Shown in pieces: positions 5,920 through 6,156 of a DNA stretch of 6,156 nucleotides. The stretch is from an archaeon (GTDB taxonomy: Archaea; Nanobdellota; Nanobdellia; Woesearchaeales; GW2011-AR9). The notes under the pieces are model-generated. The model saw only the letters and a program-made list of their open reading frames with translations, did not search any database and had not been told where the DNA came from. Position numbers and translations under genes: made by a program. The stretch is from positions 1 to 6,156 of the forward strand of contig JAGVMW010000157.1 in NCBI GenBank assembly GCA_020053615.1, written 5' to 3'. How positions within the stretch are numbered: the first letter of the stretch is position 1; every line of letters begins with the position of its first letter.

Positions 5920-5943
5920 AAAGAGGTGAGGAGGATAATGCTT

Positions 5944-6156
5944 CTACTGATGAGTTGACCAATTCCGGTTAAATTTAGACAAGCCCCGGTTTATTTCCTT
6001 GCTTGAAATCTCCAAAGAATATTTATCCTCAAATTTAACTAATATTCTCTGTCTTAATTTATAGGTATTAGCATGGGCACAGTCCGTTTTGTGAGTGATA
6101 GCACCATATCCACCTGAAAACAAGGACGGCTTGGCCGTCCTGTTTTCATTTAATGA
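5944..6156 (-). CDS. C-terminal end of an unidentified protein entering from the right edge
   Basis: A minus-strand frame is open from the window edge for 70 codons to TAG at 5944-5946. Its first 27 codons are the right copy of the inverted repeat (SLNENRTAKPSLFSGGYGAI, then THKTDCA). The unique part is lysine- and arginine-rich and protein-like (NTYKLRQRILVKFEDKYSLE and onwards). There is no ATG in frame, so the start would lie outside the window. I do not recognise the family. It converges with the small plus-strand gene, 24 bp apart. The hairpin within the repeat is odd for coding DNA, so a non-coding repeat next to a chance open frame remains possible. Confidence 0.35.
   Translation of the reverse strand, partial: SLNENRTAKPSLFSGGYGAITHKTDCAHANTYKLRQRILVKFEDKYSLEISSKEINRGLSKFNRNWSTHQ
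6076..6156 (-). repeat. Right copy of 81-bp inverted repeat
   Basis: This is the reverse complement of 14-94 with one mismatch (G6133 here, corresponding to A37). It reaches the last base of the window, so its outer boundary is unknown. Its inner boundary (GGCAC at 6076-6080) matches the left copy exactly, after which the sequences are unrelated. Confidence 0.95.
6116..6147 (+). other. Hairpin in right repeat
   Basis: This is the mirror of the left hairpin: GAAAACA/TGTTTTC and GGACGGC/GCCGTCC stems around a TTG loop with one bulged A. The only difference between the two repeat copies falls in the loop, so both copies keep the full stem. Confidence 0.75.

Noticed and set aside
5925..5958. Strong Shine-Dalgarno-like GGTGAGGAGG followed by ATG at 5938
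   Set aside because: The frame encodes only six residues before TGA, and the neighbouring genes do not use such sites.
1..6156. CRISPR arrays, tRNA or rRNA genes, recombinase or transposase genes
   Set aside because: No regularly spaced direct repeats, no RNA gene signatures and no recognisable recombinase motifs were found on either strand.

Overview
The window looks like a piece of an archaeal genome or archaeal extrachromosomal element. The evidence is a Pfu-like family B DNA polymerase ending in a canonical PCNA-binding (PIP) box, and short AT-rich promoters with TATA boxes about 26-28 bp upstream of start codons and no clear Shine-Dalgarno sequence (leaderless-type genes). Base composition is AT-rich overall. 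A DPANN-like or uncultivated euryarchaeal source fits the compact layout, but nothing here fixes the lineage.

Layout: positions 14-94 and 6076-6156 are two copies of one 81-bp sequence in inverted orientation (80 of 81 identical), each holding a strong hairpin. Inside them lie a 133-aa basic hypothetical protein on the minus strand (126-527) with two palindromic operator-like sites upstream; a 196-aa minus-strand hypothetical protein (678-1268) that probably lost its C-terminus to a one-base frameshift; a divergently transcribed 160-aa hypothetical protein on the plus strand (1410-1892); and, converging on it with only 13 bp between stop codons, the large polymerase gene (1906-5715, minus). 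A short plus-strand gene that appears frameshifted (5751-5919) and the end of a minus-strand reading frame entering from the right edge (5944-6156) fill the rest.

The polymerase precursor is 1269 aa. A 448-aa intein interrupts motif C exactly between D and T of YGD/TDS, so the polymerase is inactive until protein splicing produces an 821-aa enzyme with all polymerase and 3'-5' exonuclease motifs. The intein carries both LAGLIDADG-type motifs with their acidic residues, plus an unusual zinc-finger-like Cys/His cluster.

The features most worth a second look are the coding-compatible inverted repeat that bounds the window, the long inverted repeat just upstream of polB, the paired operators, the zinc-finger-bearing intein and the two frameshifts that are each repaired by removing one G from a G run. 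I did not recognise the three small proteins, and I see no complete, named mobile or defence system.
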